The notes: a model not told the origin generated them from the sequence alone. A stretch of DNA of 64,000 bases from Afipia sp. (GCA_024707075.1 JANQAK010000001.1:952001-1016000), one strand, 5' to 3'. Shown: positions 37,456-50,157, counted from the first letter of the stretch. Made by a program: numbers and translations.

Positions 37456-38958
37456 CTACTCTTGCGCGGCCAGCGGCCGCGCAACCTCCTCAAGTGACTT
37501 GCACTCGGCATCGATGCAATAGCGCCACGCGATCAACGCGGCTGCGATCATCAGGAACGATCCGAGCAGATAGCCGGCGAACACGCTGTCGCGCGAGCCG
37601 GTGTCGATCAGTATTCCAAACAGGGCCGGCCCCGCGATCCCGCCAATGGCGGTGCCGATCGCGTAAAACAGCGCGATCGCAAGGGCGCGAACCTCAAGCG
37701 GAAAGGTTTCGCTCACCGTGAGATACGCGGCACTGGCCGCCGGCGACGCAAAGAAGAAGATCACCATCCAGGCGATCGTCTGGGTCTGCGCGCTGAGCAC
37801 GCCGATCGAGAACAGATAGCCCGACACAGCGAGCAGAACGCCCGACACACTGTAAGTCAGCGCAATCATGGAGCGCCGTCCAAGCGTATCGAACAGGTGA
37901 CCGAGCAACACGGGTCCGAGAAAATTTCCGGCCGCGAACGGCAGGATGTACCAACCGACATGGCTCGATGAGATACCGAAGAAATCTGTCAAAACCAAAG
38001 CATAGGTGAAGAAAATCGCATTGTAGAAGAACGCCTGTGCCACCATCAGCGACAGCCCCACCAACGAGCGGCTGCGATAGGTCCGGAACAAAGTACCAGC
38101 GACCTCGCGCAGCGGCGTATGGGTTCGCATTTTCAGTCTGATTTTAGGCAATGATGAATCAGGCTTACGACCGCCGGGAATCACTACGCGTTCGATGTCT
38201 GTGACGATCTTCAGGGCCCGCTCGGGTTGACCGTGAATCATCAGCCAGCGCGGGCTTTCGGGAATCCATAACCGCATCACGAATACGACCAGACCAAGGC
38301 CCGCGCCGATCAGGAACGCGAGCCGCCAGCCAAGCTCCGGATCGATTATGCCGGGATCGAGCAGCACGATGGCGCTTACAGCGCCAATGGCCGCCCCGAT
38401 CCAGAAGCTGCCGTTGACAATCAGGTCGGTGCGGCCGCGATAGCGCGCAGGCACCAGTTCCTGGATGGTCGAATTGATCGCGGTGTATTCGCCGCCGATG
38501 CCTGCGCCGGTGAGAAAGCGAAACAGCGCGAAACTCGCGAGATTCCACGAGAACGCCGTTGCGGCGGTGGCGGTGAGATAGACCGCAAGTGTTACGAAGA
38601 ACAGTTTCTTTCGTCCAATCCGGTCCGTCAGCCAGCCGAAGCCGATAGCGCCAAGCACCGCGCCGGCGATGTAGGCGCTGGTGACAAGGCCGATGTCGGT
38701 GTTGCTGAACTTGAGAACCGGGCTGTCCTTCAACGCACCCGACAGCGCGCCTGCCAGCGTGACCTCAAGCCCGTCGAGAATCCAGGTGATCCCAAGCGCC
38801 GCGATGACGCGGGTGTGAAAACCGCCCCACGGCAGAGAATCCAGCCGCGCGGGAATATCGGTCTTGATGGCACCGCACGCCCATGCAGCAGAGGCGGCGA
38901 GGCTTGCCGGCGAGGCGGTCTGCGCTTGGGACATCCGGATGGTGGTCAAAACTGACAT
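37456..38958 (-). CDS. MFS transporter, sugar/organic-acid type
   Basis: The 500-aa protein has about twelve hydrophobic segments. The loop motif between the second and third helices reads GWLTDRIGRKKLF, and the second-half copy is GHLFDTLGRRSM, both MFS signatures; NSTIQELVPARYRGRTD is typical of sugar-porter-like members. Only three bases separate its stop from otsB, so it belongs to the trehalose operon and is its first gene. The substrate is unknown; a role in sugar or osmolyte movement is inference. An ATG eight codons downstream (MSQAQTAS) is an alternative start. Confidence 0.85.
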   Translation of the reverse strand: MSVLTTIRMSQAQTASPASLAASAAWACGAIKTDIPARLDSLPWGGFHTRVIAALGITWILDGLEVTLAGALSGALKDSPVLKFSNTDIGLVTSAYIAGAVLGAIGFGWLTDRIGRKKLFFVTLAVYLTATAATAFSWNLASFALFRFLTGAGIGGEYTAINSTIQELVPARYRGRTDLIVNGSFWIGAAIGAVSAIVLLDPGIIDPELGWRLAFLIGAGLGLVVFVMRLWIPESPRWLMIHGQPERALKIVTDIERVVIPGGRKPDSSLPKIRLKMRTHTPLREVAGTLFRTYRSRSLVGLSLMVAQAFFYNAIFFTYALVLTDFFGISSSHVGWYILPFAAGNFLGPVLLGHLFDTLGRRSMIALTYSVSGVLLAVSGYLFSIGVLSAQTQTIAWMVIFFFASPAASAAYLTVSETFPLEVRALAIALFYAIGTAIGGIAGPALFGILIDTGSRDSVFAGYLLGSFLMIAAALIAWRYCIDAECKSLEEVARPLAAQE

Positions 38959-39655
38959 CCCGCCGTCCCTTTCACCGGTTTCACTCTCAACCCTTCGATG
39001 GACGCCGTGACCGGCGGAACGATGGCGGGACAGTCAGTGCACCACAATCGAGGCGGGCGTTGCATCCGCACATCGGGAATTGCGTGCTCTACACCCCAAA
39101 ATAATCCCGATTTCAGCGAAAAGGCCTTGAATTGCCGGTTCCATGCCGTTTCACCGAACGGCGGACACACCCGCTGCCGTTCGCGGAGACAACCCAAACA
39201 TCGGGCAGAGGTTCCATCAGGAACCGGAATCACGCTGCACTGCGGGAGCCGTGGCCTGACGCAGGATCTGGCCGCGCAAGGCCGGCAACATCAGGATTGC
39301 AGCCCTCCATATTATGATGGGTAGAATGATGAATGACTGGCACGAGACGAGAGGCTTACCAGTGCCCCTCATCTCCCGCGCGGCAGCCCGGACTCATCCC
39401 GGCATCAACTCGGCGATCAAGCGCTTCGCCTGCATTGATGGATTGCGGAAAGCCGGTTTCTTTCGCAACTGCGAGATCAGTACCGCGTCTCAAACCCCTC
39501 TTCTGCACATCAGCGACACACCGCGGATGTAGCCTCACACGCAGATGATCGCCCGATGACAGCTTCGACGAAAATCGGCGTTGCAAAGTTTTGCGCGCCG
39601 GTTGTTAATTAGAACAATTACAAAAAGCGTTCTGGAAGTAACTCGGGAGGTCCAT
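38959..39655. other. intergenic region between MFS gene and coxS
   Basis: About 700 bases between divergent genes contain no convincing ORF. Near the coxS end an imperfect palindrome TTGTT-AATTAG-AACAA (39602-39617) sits about 40 bases before the GTG start and could bind a regulator. Promoters for both the trehalose operon and the cox operon should lie here. Confidence 0.4.
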
Positions 39656-40141
39656 GTGTCTACAGTCAAGTTAACAGTCAACGGCAAGGCGGTGTCCGCC
39701 GATGTCGAGGACCGCACACTTCTTGTCCATCTGCTCCGCGATCATCTCGGCCTCACCGGCACCCATGTCGGATGCGACACCAGCCAGTGCGGGGCCTGCA
39801 TCGTCCACATCGACGGACGCGCAGTGAAGTCCTGCACCACCCTGGTCGGCCAGGCCAACGGCGCCAACGTCACCACCATCGAGGGCATCTCGAAGGGCGA
39901 CACGTTGCATCCGATGCAGGCCGCATTCCGCGACAATCACGGTCTCCAATGCGGCTACTGCACGCCGGGCATGATCATGTCGGCCATCGACATCGTGCAT
40001 CGCCATCAGGGTGATCTCGACGAGGCCACCGTGCGCCACGAGCTGGAAGGCAACATCTGCCGCTGCACGGGATACCACAACATCGTCAAGTCGGTGCTGG
40101 ACGCCGCCGGACGCATGAAGGTTGCCGCCGCCGCGGAGTAA
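39656..40141 (+). CDS. coxS: CO-dehydrogenase-type small subunit, 2 x [2Fe-2S]
   Basis: The 161-aa protein has an N-terminal plant-type [2Fe-2S] domain (CDTSQCGAC with a later C in VKSCTTL) and a C-terminal all-helical [2Fe-2S] domain (CGYCTPGM and NICRCTGY). It passes electrons from the molybdenum site of the large subunit to the FAD of the medium subunit. The start is GTG at 39656, directly after GGGAGG with good spacing; upstream in-frame codons are not protein-like. It is first in the order S-L-M, the order usual for form II enzymes. Confidence 0.92.
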   Translation: MSTVKLTVNGKAVSADVEDRTLLVHLLRDHLGLTGTHVGCDTSQCGACIVHIDGRAVKSCTTLVGQANGANVTTIEGISKGDTLHPMQAAFRDNHGLQCGYCTPGMIMSAIDIVHRHQGDLDEATVRHELEGNICRCTGYHNIVKSVLDAAGRMKVAAAAE

Positions 40142-40224
40142 GTCCGCGACGACCATTCATCGACCAAGTGTTGCCCGCACTGTCCGTGCGACCAAGGCGA
40201 CCATTATGAAAAAGGGTCACGATT

Positions 40225-42576
40225 ATGAGTGAAGGTATCGGCGCGCGCGTTGTGCGCAAGGAAGACAAGCGTTTCATCACCGGCAAGGGCAAATACACCG
40301 ACGACGTCCGCCTTCATGGCATGACCTATGCGTCATTCGTCCGCAGCCCGCACGCCCACGCAAGAATCAAAAGCATCGATGTCACCGCCGCCAAGGCCAT
40401 GCCGGGCGTGGTGGATGTGCTGACCGGCCAGCAGATCGTCGACGACAAGATCGGCAACCTGATCTGCGGCTGGATGATCCATTCCAAGGACGGCACACCG
40501 ATGAAAATGGGCGCATGGCCGGCGATGGCGCCGGAGATCGTGCGCTTTGTCGGGAACGCCGTGGCGGTCGTCATCGCGGAAACCCGTAATCAGGCGCGTG
40601 ACGCAGCAGAAGCCGTCGATGTGGTTTACGAGGAACTGCCGGTTGCCGCGGATATCCGCGCCGCGATTGCGCCCGGCGCGCCGCAGCTTCATCCCGAAGC
40701 GCCCGGCAACGTGATCTACGACTGGACCATCGGCGACGAGGCTGCCACCAACGAGGCCTTCAAGAAGGCCGCGAACGTCGTGGCGATGGATATCGTCAAC
40801 AATCGCCTGTCGCCGAATGCGATGGAGCCGCGCGCTGCGGTTGCCGAATACGACAGCGCCGAGGAACACTTCACGCTCTACACCACGTCGCAGAACCCGC
40901 ATGTCGCGCGCCTGGTGCTGTCGGCGTTCTACAATGTCGCGCAGGAGCACAAGCTGCGGGTGATCGCGCCGGATGTCGGCGGCGGCTTCGGCTCCAAGAT
41001 CTTCATCTATCCGGAAGAAATGGTGGCGCTGTGGGCTTCCAAACGGACAGGCCGCCCGGTGAAATGGACGAGCGACCGCACCGAGGCATTCCTCGCCGAC
41101 GCCCACGGCCGCGACCATCTCACCAAGGCGGAGATGGCGTTCGACAAGGACAATAAGATCATCGGCTTGCGGGTCAAGACCCACGCCAATCTCGGCGCCT
41201 ACATGTCGCTGTTCTCCTCGTCGGTGCCGACCTATCTCTATGCGACGCTGCTGTCGGGCCAGTACAACATTCCCAACATCTTCGCCGAGGTCATCAGTGT
41301 CTACACCAATACCGCGCCGGTGGACGCCTATCGCGGCGCGGGCCGCCCCGAGGCCTCATTCGTGATGGAGCGGCTGATGGAAACCGCCGCGCGGCAACTC
41401 AAGGTCGATCCGGCCGAACTGCGGCGCAAGAATTTCATCACGCAGTTCCCGCACCAGACGCCGGTCATCATGGCCTATGACATCGGTGACTTCGGCGCTT
41501 CGCTCGATGCCGCGCTGAAAGCCGCCGACTATGCCGGCTTCCCGGCCCGCAAGGCGAAAGCAAAGGCGGAAGGCAAGCTGCGCGGCATCGGCTTCTCCTG
41601 CTACATTGAGGCCTGCGGCATCGCACCGTCGAAGGCGGTCGGCAGCCTCGGCGCCGGCGTCGGCCTGTGGGAATCCTGCGAGGTGCGGGTCAATCCCGTC
41701 GGCACCATCGAAATCCTCACCGGCTCGCACAGCCACGGTCAGGGCCACGAGACGACGTTCGCGCAGGTGGTTGCCGATCGGCTCGGCATCCCGACCAGCC
41801 AGGTGTCGATCATCCACGGCGACACCGACAAGGTGCAGTTCGGCATGGGCACCTACGGTTCGCGCTCCGGCGCGGTTGGCATGTCCGCCATTGTGAAGGC
41901 GATGGAGAAGGTCGAAGCCAAGGCGAAGAAGATCGTCGCGCATCAACTGGAGGCGTCGGAGAACGACATCGTCATCGAGAATGGCGAGTTCAAGGTGACC
42001 GGCACCGACAAGTCGATCGCGCTGCCGATGGTGGCGCTCGCCGCCTACACCGCGCACAACCTGCCGGACGGCATGGAGCCGGGCCTGAAGGAAACGGCGT
42101 TCTACGATCCGACCAACTTCACCTTCCCGGCCGGCACCTACATCTGCGAGGTGGAAATCGACCCGGGCACCGGCAAGACGGAGTTCGTCAGCTTTGTCGC
42201 AGCGGACGACTTCGGACGTCTCATCAATCCGATGATCGTCGAAGGCCAGGTTCATGGCGGCCTCGCGCAAGGCATCGGTCAGGCGCTGCTCGAACACGCG
42301 GTCTACGACAAGAGCGGTCAGCTCGTGACGGCGTCGTTCATGGATTACGCCATGCCCCGCGCTGACGACTTGCCGTCGTTCAAGCTCTCGCACACCACGA
42401 CGCTCTGCCCCGGCAATCCGCTCGGCATCAAGGGATGCGGCGAAGCCGGCGCCATCGGCTCGACGCCCGCGGTGATTAACGCCATCACCGACGCCATCGG
42501 ACACGACCGGATCGCGATGCCAGCCTCGCCCAATGAGGTGTGGCACGCGATTCATCAGCAACAAGCTGCCGAATAA
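40225..42576 (+). CDS. coxL: form II CO-dehydrogenase-like molybdenum large subunit
   Basis: The 783-aa protein is a xanthine-oxidase-family molybdopterin subunit. Visible marks are the N-terminal GKGKYTDDVRL, the pterin-contact segment PDVGGGFGSKIF, and at residues 368-374 the loop AYRGAGR, diagnostic of form II, whereas true form I CO dehydrogenases carry AYxCSFR with the copper-binding cysteine. The C-terminal GCGEAGAIGSTPAV contains the catalytic glutamate region. Form II enzymes may oxidise CO poorly or act on another substrate, so CO oxidation is not certain. It is 83 bases after coxS and 17 before coxM. Confidence 0.9.
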   Translation: MSEGIGARVVRKEDKRFITGKGKYTDDVRLHGMTYASFVRSPHAHARIKSIDVTAAKAMPGVVDVLTGQQIVDDKIGNLICGWMIHSKDGTPMKMGAWPAMAPEIVRFVGNAVAVVIAETRNQARDAAEAVDVVYEELPVAADIRAAIAPGAPQLHPEAPGNVIYDWTIGDEAATNEAFKKAANVVAMDIVNNRLSPNAMEPRAAVAEYDSAEEHFTLYTTSQNPHVARLVLSAFYNVAQEHKLRVIAPDVGGGFGSKIFIYPEEMVALWASKRTGRPVKWTSDRTEAFLADAHGRDHLTKAEMAFDKDNKIIGLRVKTHANLGAYMSLFSSSVPTYLYATLLSGQYNIPNIFAEVISVYTNTAPVDAYRGAGRPEASFVMERLMETAARQLKVDPAELRRKNFITQFPHQTPVIMAYDIGDFGASLDAALKAADYAGFPARKAKAKAEGKLRGIGFSCYIEACGIAPSKAVGSLGAGVGLWESCEVRVNPVGTIEILTGSHSHGQGHETTFAQVVADRLGIPTSQVSIIHGDTDKVQFGMGTYGSRSGAVGMSAIVKAMEKVEAKAKKIVAHQLEASENDIVIENGEFKVTGTDKSIALPMVALAAYTAHNLPDGMEPGLKETAFYDPTNFTFPAGTYICEVEIDPGTGKTEFVSFVAADDFGRLINPMIVEGQVHGGLAQGIGQALLEHAVYDKSGQLVTASFMDYAMPRADDLPSFKLSHTTTLCPGNPLGIKGCGEAGAIGSTPAVINAITDAIGHDRIAMPASPNEVWHAIHQQQAAE

Positions 42577-42593
42577 GAACGGGGAGCAGAATC

Positions 42594-43395
42594 ATGTACG
42601 AGACAACCTATCATCGCCCCGCATCCGTCGACGACGCCGTCGCGCTGTTCAAGAAGGGTTCGGATTCTGAAATATCTCGCCGGCGGCCACACGCTGCTGC
42701 CGGTGATGAAGCAACGCCTTGCCGGACCATCCGACGTGATCGACCTCGCGCGGATTCCCGCGCTGGTTGGCGTGTCGGCCACCGCCGATGCGCTCGTCAT
42801 CAAGGCGGCGACGACCTACTACGACATCATGACCAGCGCCGCCGCGCAAAAGGCAATCCCCGCCATCGTGCATCTGACGACGGTGCTGGGCGATCCCGCA
42901 GTTCGTTACAGAGGGACCATCGGCGGCTCCATCGCCAACAACGATCCCGCTGCGGATTATCCCGCCGCGGTGGTCGCGCTCGATGCCACGGTGAAGACCA
43001 ACAAGCGCAGCATCAAGGCCGACGATTTCTTCCAGGGCTTGTTTTCGACTGCGCTGGAAGACGGCGAGATCATCACTGAGATCTCGTTCCCGATTCCGGC
43101 GAAGGCCGCCTACGCGAAGATGCGGCACCCGGCATCACGCTTCGCCCTCACCGGCGTGTTCGTCGCCAAGACGAAATCGGGCGACATTCGCGTCGCCGCC
43201 ACCGGCGCGTCGCAGAACGGGGTGATGCGCGTTCCGGCCATCGAGGCGGCGCTGAAAGCCAACTGGTCGGCAGGCGCGCTCGACGGGGTGAAAATCTCCG
43301 CCGACGGCCTGATGGAGGACATCCACGGCTCGGCGGCATACCGAGCCAACCTCATCAAGGTGATGGCGCAACGCGCGGTCACCGAGGCAGGCTGA
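42594..43395 (+). pseudogene. coxM: CO-dehydrogenase-type FAD subunit, frameshifted
   Basis: The gene starts MYETTYHRPASVDDAVALFK after GGGGAG. Near 42661-42672 the frame breaks; with one base less the protein continues KYLAGGHTLLPVMKQRLAGP, whose AGG-H-T-L-L segment is the FAD pyrophosphate loop of this family, and then runs open to 43395 with the TIGGSIANNDPAADYP FAD motif. As written, translation from the first ATG ends in unrelated residues at 43079, and restarting at 42703 would lose the first FAD loop. Restored length is about 266 residues, normal for CoxM. This is either an indel error or a true lesion that would disable the complex. Confidence 0.85.
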
Positions 43396-43418
43396 TTCTT
43401 CAGGCAAAATAAAAATGG

Positions 43419-43448
43419 AAAGGCCGCCCTTGAAGGGCGGCCTTTTTT
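43419..43448. terminator. rho-independent terminator, bidirectional
   Basis: A 12-bp stem AAAGGCCGCCCT-TGA-AGGGCGGCCTTT followed by further T lies between the coxM gene (+) and the DUF1236 gene (-). An A-rich stretch on the left side makes it work for both strands. Confidence 0.92.
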
Positions 43449-43468
43449 AGTTTGCGGGCAAAAGAGAT

Positions 43469-43885
43469 TTACTCGACGATCTGAACCACCCGACGGGTCC
43501 GCGGATCGACCAGAACCGTGCGATCGTTTACGACGGTGTAGCGATAATCGCGAACGCCATATTCTTCCGGAACGTCATAGTAAGTCACGCCGTCCTCTGG
43601 AAGAACCACGCCAACCGCGAGATCGTTCTGATAGCGATAAGACGGACGGCGCTGTTCAACAACGTAGCTACGAAAGCGCGGACGCTGATCCACTCCGAGA
43701 ACACCCGCCACCCCGCCGACAACGCCACCAACGGTGCCGCCGACGATAGCTCCCACAGGACCCGCTGCGCGCTCGCCCTCACGCGCACCCCGTTCGATTC
43801 CACCCGGTACGCCTTGAGCCGACGCGACAACTGGAATGAGCGCGCCCGTCGAAATCATCGCCAAAGCGATTAAAGTCCGTTTCAT
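43469..43885 (-). CDS. DUF1236 periplasmic protein
   Basis: The 138-aa product has a signal peptide (MKRTLIALAMISTGALIPVV ending at ASA), a glycine/valine-rich segment (VGGTVGGVVGGVAG) and a C-terminal DUF1236 domain with EEYGVRDYRYTVVNDRT and VDPRTRRVVQIVE. DUF1236 proteins are common in rhizobia and often stress induced, with no known activity. The ATG at 43885, after GGGAG, was chosen over an upstream ATG that would mask the signal peptide. It ends at the shared terminator. Confidence 0.85.
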   Translation of the reverse strand: MKRTLIALAMISTGALIPVVASAQGVPGGIERGAREGERAAGPVGAIVGGTVGGVVGGVAGVLGVDQRPRFRSYVVEQRRPSYRYQNDLAVGVVLPEDGVTYYDVPEEYGVRDYRYTVVNDRTVLVDPRTRRVVQIVE

Positions 43886-44148
43886 ATTCAAAACTCCCGA
43901 TTGATGACTGTCGGGAAGCACAAGTACCCTGTGGCCAGATGGTTCCTGCAAGGACCGTCGCAGTGGTGAAAGTAGTCTTTTGTGAGGCATCTCCGACAGT
44001 ATTCATTGGCTCTTTCGGCCAAAGTGGCCTAAAGCACCCATAAATCACCGATCCCGTGAAGCTGCCGAAGCGTCCGCATATCGAGCGCGCTTATCCAATC
44101 CATTTTGATTGCACTCCGACGGCCGCGCCAACCAAGGTCTGAAACTTC

Positions 44149-46197
44149 GTGAAAACCCTGTCCGCAAGTCCGCCGCTCGCCCGCGCCCTGGCCGAGCGCA
44201 ACTATCATGACGCAACCCCCGTCCAGACGGCGGTTCTTGCCCGCGATGCCGCCGGCCGCGACCTGCTGGTGTCGGCGCAGACCGGCTCGGGCAAGACCGT
44301 CGCATACGGACTGGCGATTGCCAACGACCTGCTCGGCGATGCCGAGCGCCTGCCGCGGGCAAGCGCGCCGCTGGCGCTGATCGTCGCGCCGACGCGCGAA
44401 CTTGCCTTGCAGGTTCATCGCGAACTCGAATGGCTTTACGAATACGCCGGCGCACGCGTGGTCTCCTGCGTCGGCGGCATGGACCCGCAGCGTGAAAAGC
44501 GCGAACTCGAAGCCGGCGCGCATATCGTCGTCGGCACGCCCGGACGGCTGTGCGATCACATCCGCCGCAAGCGCCTCGATGTCTCCGAATTGAAGGCCGT
44601 CGTGCTCGACGAAGCCGACGAGATGCTCGACCTCGGCTTTCGCGAGGACATGGAATTCATCCTCAAGACCACGCCGGACACGCGGCGCACATTGCTGTTC
44701 TCGGCGACCCTGCCGCGAACCATCATCAATATGGCGAAGCAATATCAGCAGGATGCGTTTCGCATCGAAGTGACCGCCGGCGAAGGCGGCCATGCCGACA
44801 TCGAGTACCGCGCGATTCGCATCGCGCCGGGCGACATCGAACATGCCGTCGTCAATGTGTTGCGGTTTTTTGAATCTCCCACCGCCATCGTGTTCTGCAA
44901 TACCCGCAACGCGGTGAACCACTTGCAGGCGGCGCTGCTTGAACGCGGGTTCTCCGTGGTCGCGCTGTCCGGCGAACTGACCCAGAACGAACGCACCAAG
45001 GCGCTGCAATCCCTGCGTGATGGGCGCGCCCGGGTCTGCGTCGCCACCGACGTTGCGGCGCGCGGCATCGACCTGCCGAATCTGGGTCTCGTGGTTCACG
45101 CCGACCTGCCCAACGATCCCGAAGTGCTGCAACATCGCTCCGGCCGCACAGGCCGCGCCGGCAAGAAGGGCGTCAGCGTCATGCTGGTGATTCCCGCGCG
45201 CAAGCGCCGCGCCGAATTGCTGCTGAATCTCGCAGGCATCGACGCGGTGTGGGGCACTTCTCCAACCGTGGAGGAAATCCGCGCACTCGACCAGCAGCGC
45301 ATGTTGCAGGACGCGCTGTTCGGCGAAGCGACCACCGAGGACGATCTGGTGCTGGCGCGCGCATTGCTCGCGGAGCGATCGGCCGAGGACATCGCTGCCG
45401 CACTGGCGCGGCTCTATCGTTCGCGGTTGCCCGCGCCGGAAGACATTCTCGACCCCGGCCAGGGCGGGCGGTCGCGCGACGATCGCGGCACGCGGGAAGA
45501 TCGCGGCTCACGGCGCGATAGCCGCGATTCGCGTGGAGAAGAACGCGCACCAAGACCGAAACCGGCACGCGGCGGCATGACGGAAGGCAGCGTTTGGTTC
45601 CGCGCCGCCATCGGCCGCAACAAGAATGCAGAGGCGCGCTGGCTGCTGCCGATGATCTGCCGCCGCGGCGGCATCGGCAAAGGCGACATCGGCGCCATCC
45701 GCATCTTCGATGCCAGCACCGAGTTCGAGATTTCCGCGAGTGCCGCCGACGAGTTCGCACAGAAGATCAAGCGGCCGGACAAGGAAGACAACATCCGGAT
45801 CGAGGCGCTGCCGGACGGACCGCAGGGCGACGCGCAGCCCGCGAAGCGCGCAAAACCGGACTACAAAGGCAAGAACAACGGCAAGCCTGCGTATCTGAGC
45901 AAGCCATCCCGTGACGACGGGCCTGCTCGCGACAGCAAGCCCCGCTACGAAGGCAAGCCGCGTTACGAGGGCAAAGCACCTTACGAAGGCAAATCGTCTT
46001 ACGACAACAAGCCTCGACATCCCGCAGAGCAGAAGCGCGAGGACACATTTCGATCCGAGAACGCACCGGCACGCAGCAAGAAGCCCAAACACGGCAAAGA
46101 GCCGGACCAGCGAAGCTGGCCGGAGGTCGGCGAGCGCGGCAGTTTCAAGAAACCCGAATTCGCCAAGAAGCCCAAGAAGAAGAAAAATCGAAGCTGA
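44149..46197 (+). CDS. DEAD-box RNA helicase with DbpA-type RNA-binding domain
   Basis: The 682-aa protein has the full DEAD-box set: Q motif region, motif I AQTGSGKT, Ia PTRELALQ, II DEADEML, III SATLP, IV region IVFCNTRNAVNHLQAALLER, and VI HRSGRTGRAGK. A DbpA-like RNA-binding domain follows (GSVWFRAAIGRNKNAEARWL to IRIEAL, about residues 480-560), as in DeaD/CsdA and DbpA, which remodel rRNA and structured mRNA. The last 110 residues are a basic low-complexity tail with hexapeptide repeats (RYEGKP, RYEGKA, PYEGKS). The start is GTG. It stands alone and converges on the EIIA gene. Confidence 0.9.
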   Translation: MKTLSASPPLARALAERNYHDATPVQTAVLARDAAGRDLLVSAQTGSGKTVAYGLAIANDLLGDAERLPRASAPLALIVAPTRELALQVHRELEWLYEYAGARVVSCVGGMDPQREKRELEAGAHIVVGTPGRLCDHIRRKRLDVSELKAVVLDEADEMLDLGFREDMEFILKTTPDTRRTLLFSATLPRTIINMAKQYQQDAFRIEVTAGEGGHADIEYRAIRIAPGDIEHAVVNVLRFFESPTAIVFCNTRNAVNHLQAALLERGFSVVALSGELTQNERTKALQSLRDGRARVCVATDVAARGIDLPNLGLVVHADLPNDPEVLQHRSGRTGRAGKKGVSVMLVIPARKRRAELLLNLAGIDAVWGTSPTVEEIRALDQQRMLQDALFGEATTEDDLVLARALLAERSAEDIAAALARLYRSRLPAPEDILDPGQGGRSRDDRGTREDRGSRRDSRDSRGEERAPRPKPARGGMTEGSVWFRAAIGRNKNAEARWLLPMICRRGGIGKGDIGAIRIFDASTEFEISASAADEFAQKIKRPDKEDNIRIEALPDGPQGDAQPAKRAKPDYKGKNNGKPAYLSKPSRDDGPARDSKPRYEGKPRYEGKAPYEGKSSYDNKPRHPAEQKREDTFRSENAPARSKKPKHGKEPDQRSWPEVGERGSFKKPEFAKKPKKKKNRS

Positions 46198-46219
46198 CGC
46201 AATGTGCGCCGGCTGATTT

Positions 46220-46663
46220 CTATCCGGTCATAGCCGCGTAAAGATCCGATACACTTTTCGCCTGCCGCAAACGATCGAGCATTCCGGGCACCTTTAATGT
46301 TCGCGCGACCAGCGCCAGCGCCGTTAACTGATCTGCATCGGGCGGTGCAGGCAATAGCAGCAAAAAGATCAAATCGACCGGCTGGCCATCGATCGCATCG
46401 AAATTGATCGGCGGCTTCAGCCGCGCCAGCACACCATGCGGCCGCTTCACCATGGGCAACCGCGCATGCGGAATAGCGACGCCGTTTCCCATGCCGGTGG
46501 AGCCGAGGGCTTCGCGCTTCAGAAGCTCGGACGCAACGTAATCCGCCTGCAAGCCGAGACTTGTTGCCGCCTTCCCCGCCAGCTCCTGCAACACCTGCTG
46601 CTTCTGCGAGGTCCGCATGTCGATGACGACGTCGGCGGGTGTGAGAAAATCGGAAATTTTCAT
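46220..46663 (-). CDS. ptsN: PtsN-like PTS EIIA (nitrogen/fructose type)
   Basis: The 147-aa protein is an EIIA of the Fru/Ntr class: MKISDFLTPADVVIDM opens it, and GNGVAIPHARLP carries the phosphorylated histidine. It has no sugar-transport partner here. It is 54 bases downstream of kdpE on the same strand. In E. coli and Rhizobium, EIIA-Ntr is known to act on KdpD and potassium uptake, so this position suggests a dedicated kdp regulator; that is inference. It is probably a paralogue of the rpoN-linked ptsN. The start at 46663 was preferred over one eight codons upstream. Confidence 0.85.
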   Translation of the reverse strand: MKISDFLTPADVVIDMRTSQKQQVLQELAGKAATSLGLQADYVASELLKREALGSTGMGNGVAIPHARLPMVKRPHGVLARLKPPINFDAIDGQPVDLIFLLLLPAPPDADQLTALALVARTLKVPGMLDRLRQAKSVSDLYAAMTG

Positions 46664-46717
46664 GGAGACTCCGGAACGCAGCGGCACGCGGATTTTGGAC
46701 AGGAAACAACGGCTGTT

Positions 46718-47403
46718 CTAATCCGGCGCGCGCAGCCGATAGCCGATACCTGTTTCAGTCAGAACATACTGCGGCCGCTCCGCGTCGCCTTCGATCTTCT
46801 GCCTGAGCTGCCGGACATAGACGCGCAGATACTGCGCATCGGTCAGATCGTCCCACAATTCATGCAGCAGAAACTTGTGGGTCAGCACCTTGCCGGCGTG
46901 CTGCACCAGCACGCGCAACAGGTCGTATTCCTTTGGCGACAATTTGATGTCCTTGTCGCCGACCTTGACGAGACGTCGCACGAGATCGACCGACAGATCG
47001 CCAGTGCGAAATACCGGCCGCTCGCCATGAACCTGCAACTGGTGCCGCAACGCCGCCCTGATGCGCGCCAGCAGTTCGTCCATGCCGAACGGCTTGGTGA
47101 CATAATCATCGGCGCCGAGATCGAGTGCCTGAACCTTTCCCGCTTCGTCGCCGCGACTGGACAGCACCACAATCGGAACGCTGTCGTTACGCGCACGGAT
47201 CATGCGCAGAAGGTCGTGCCCCTGAATATCGGGAAGCCCGAGATCGAGAATCACCAGGTCCGGCTTGTCCTCAAGTAGCGTCAGCGCCGTCTTGCCGTTG
47301 GGCGCATCGAGAATGTCATAGCCCTGCGTGCTCAGGCCCATCCGCAACAGCTTGCGGATCGGCGGCTCGTCGTCGATGACCAGGATCTTGAGCGGTGCGG
47401 CGC

Positions 47404-47407
<4 letters not shown>
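46718..47407 (-). CDS. kdpE: KdpE response regulator
   Basis: The 229-aa OmpR/PhoB-type regulator has a receiver domain (acidic pair IDDEPP, phosphoacceptor in LVILDLGLPD, switch lysine in DDYVTKPF) and a C-terminal winged helix (LSPKEYDLLRVLVQHAGKVL, then LRVYVRQLRQKI). KdpE switches on the kdp operon when phosphorylated by KdpD under potassium limitation or osmotic stress. It overlaps kdpD by four bases. Confidence 0.95.
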
Positions 47408-50121
<2,714 letters not shown>

Positions 50122-50157
50122 CAGGCATTCAGATCCTCACGCCGTTGGACTCCCATG

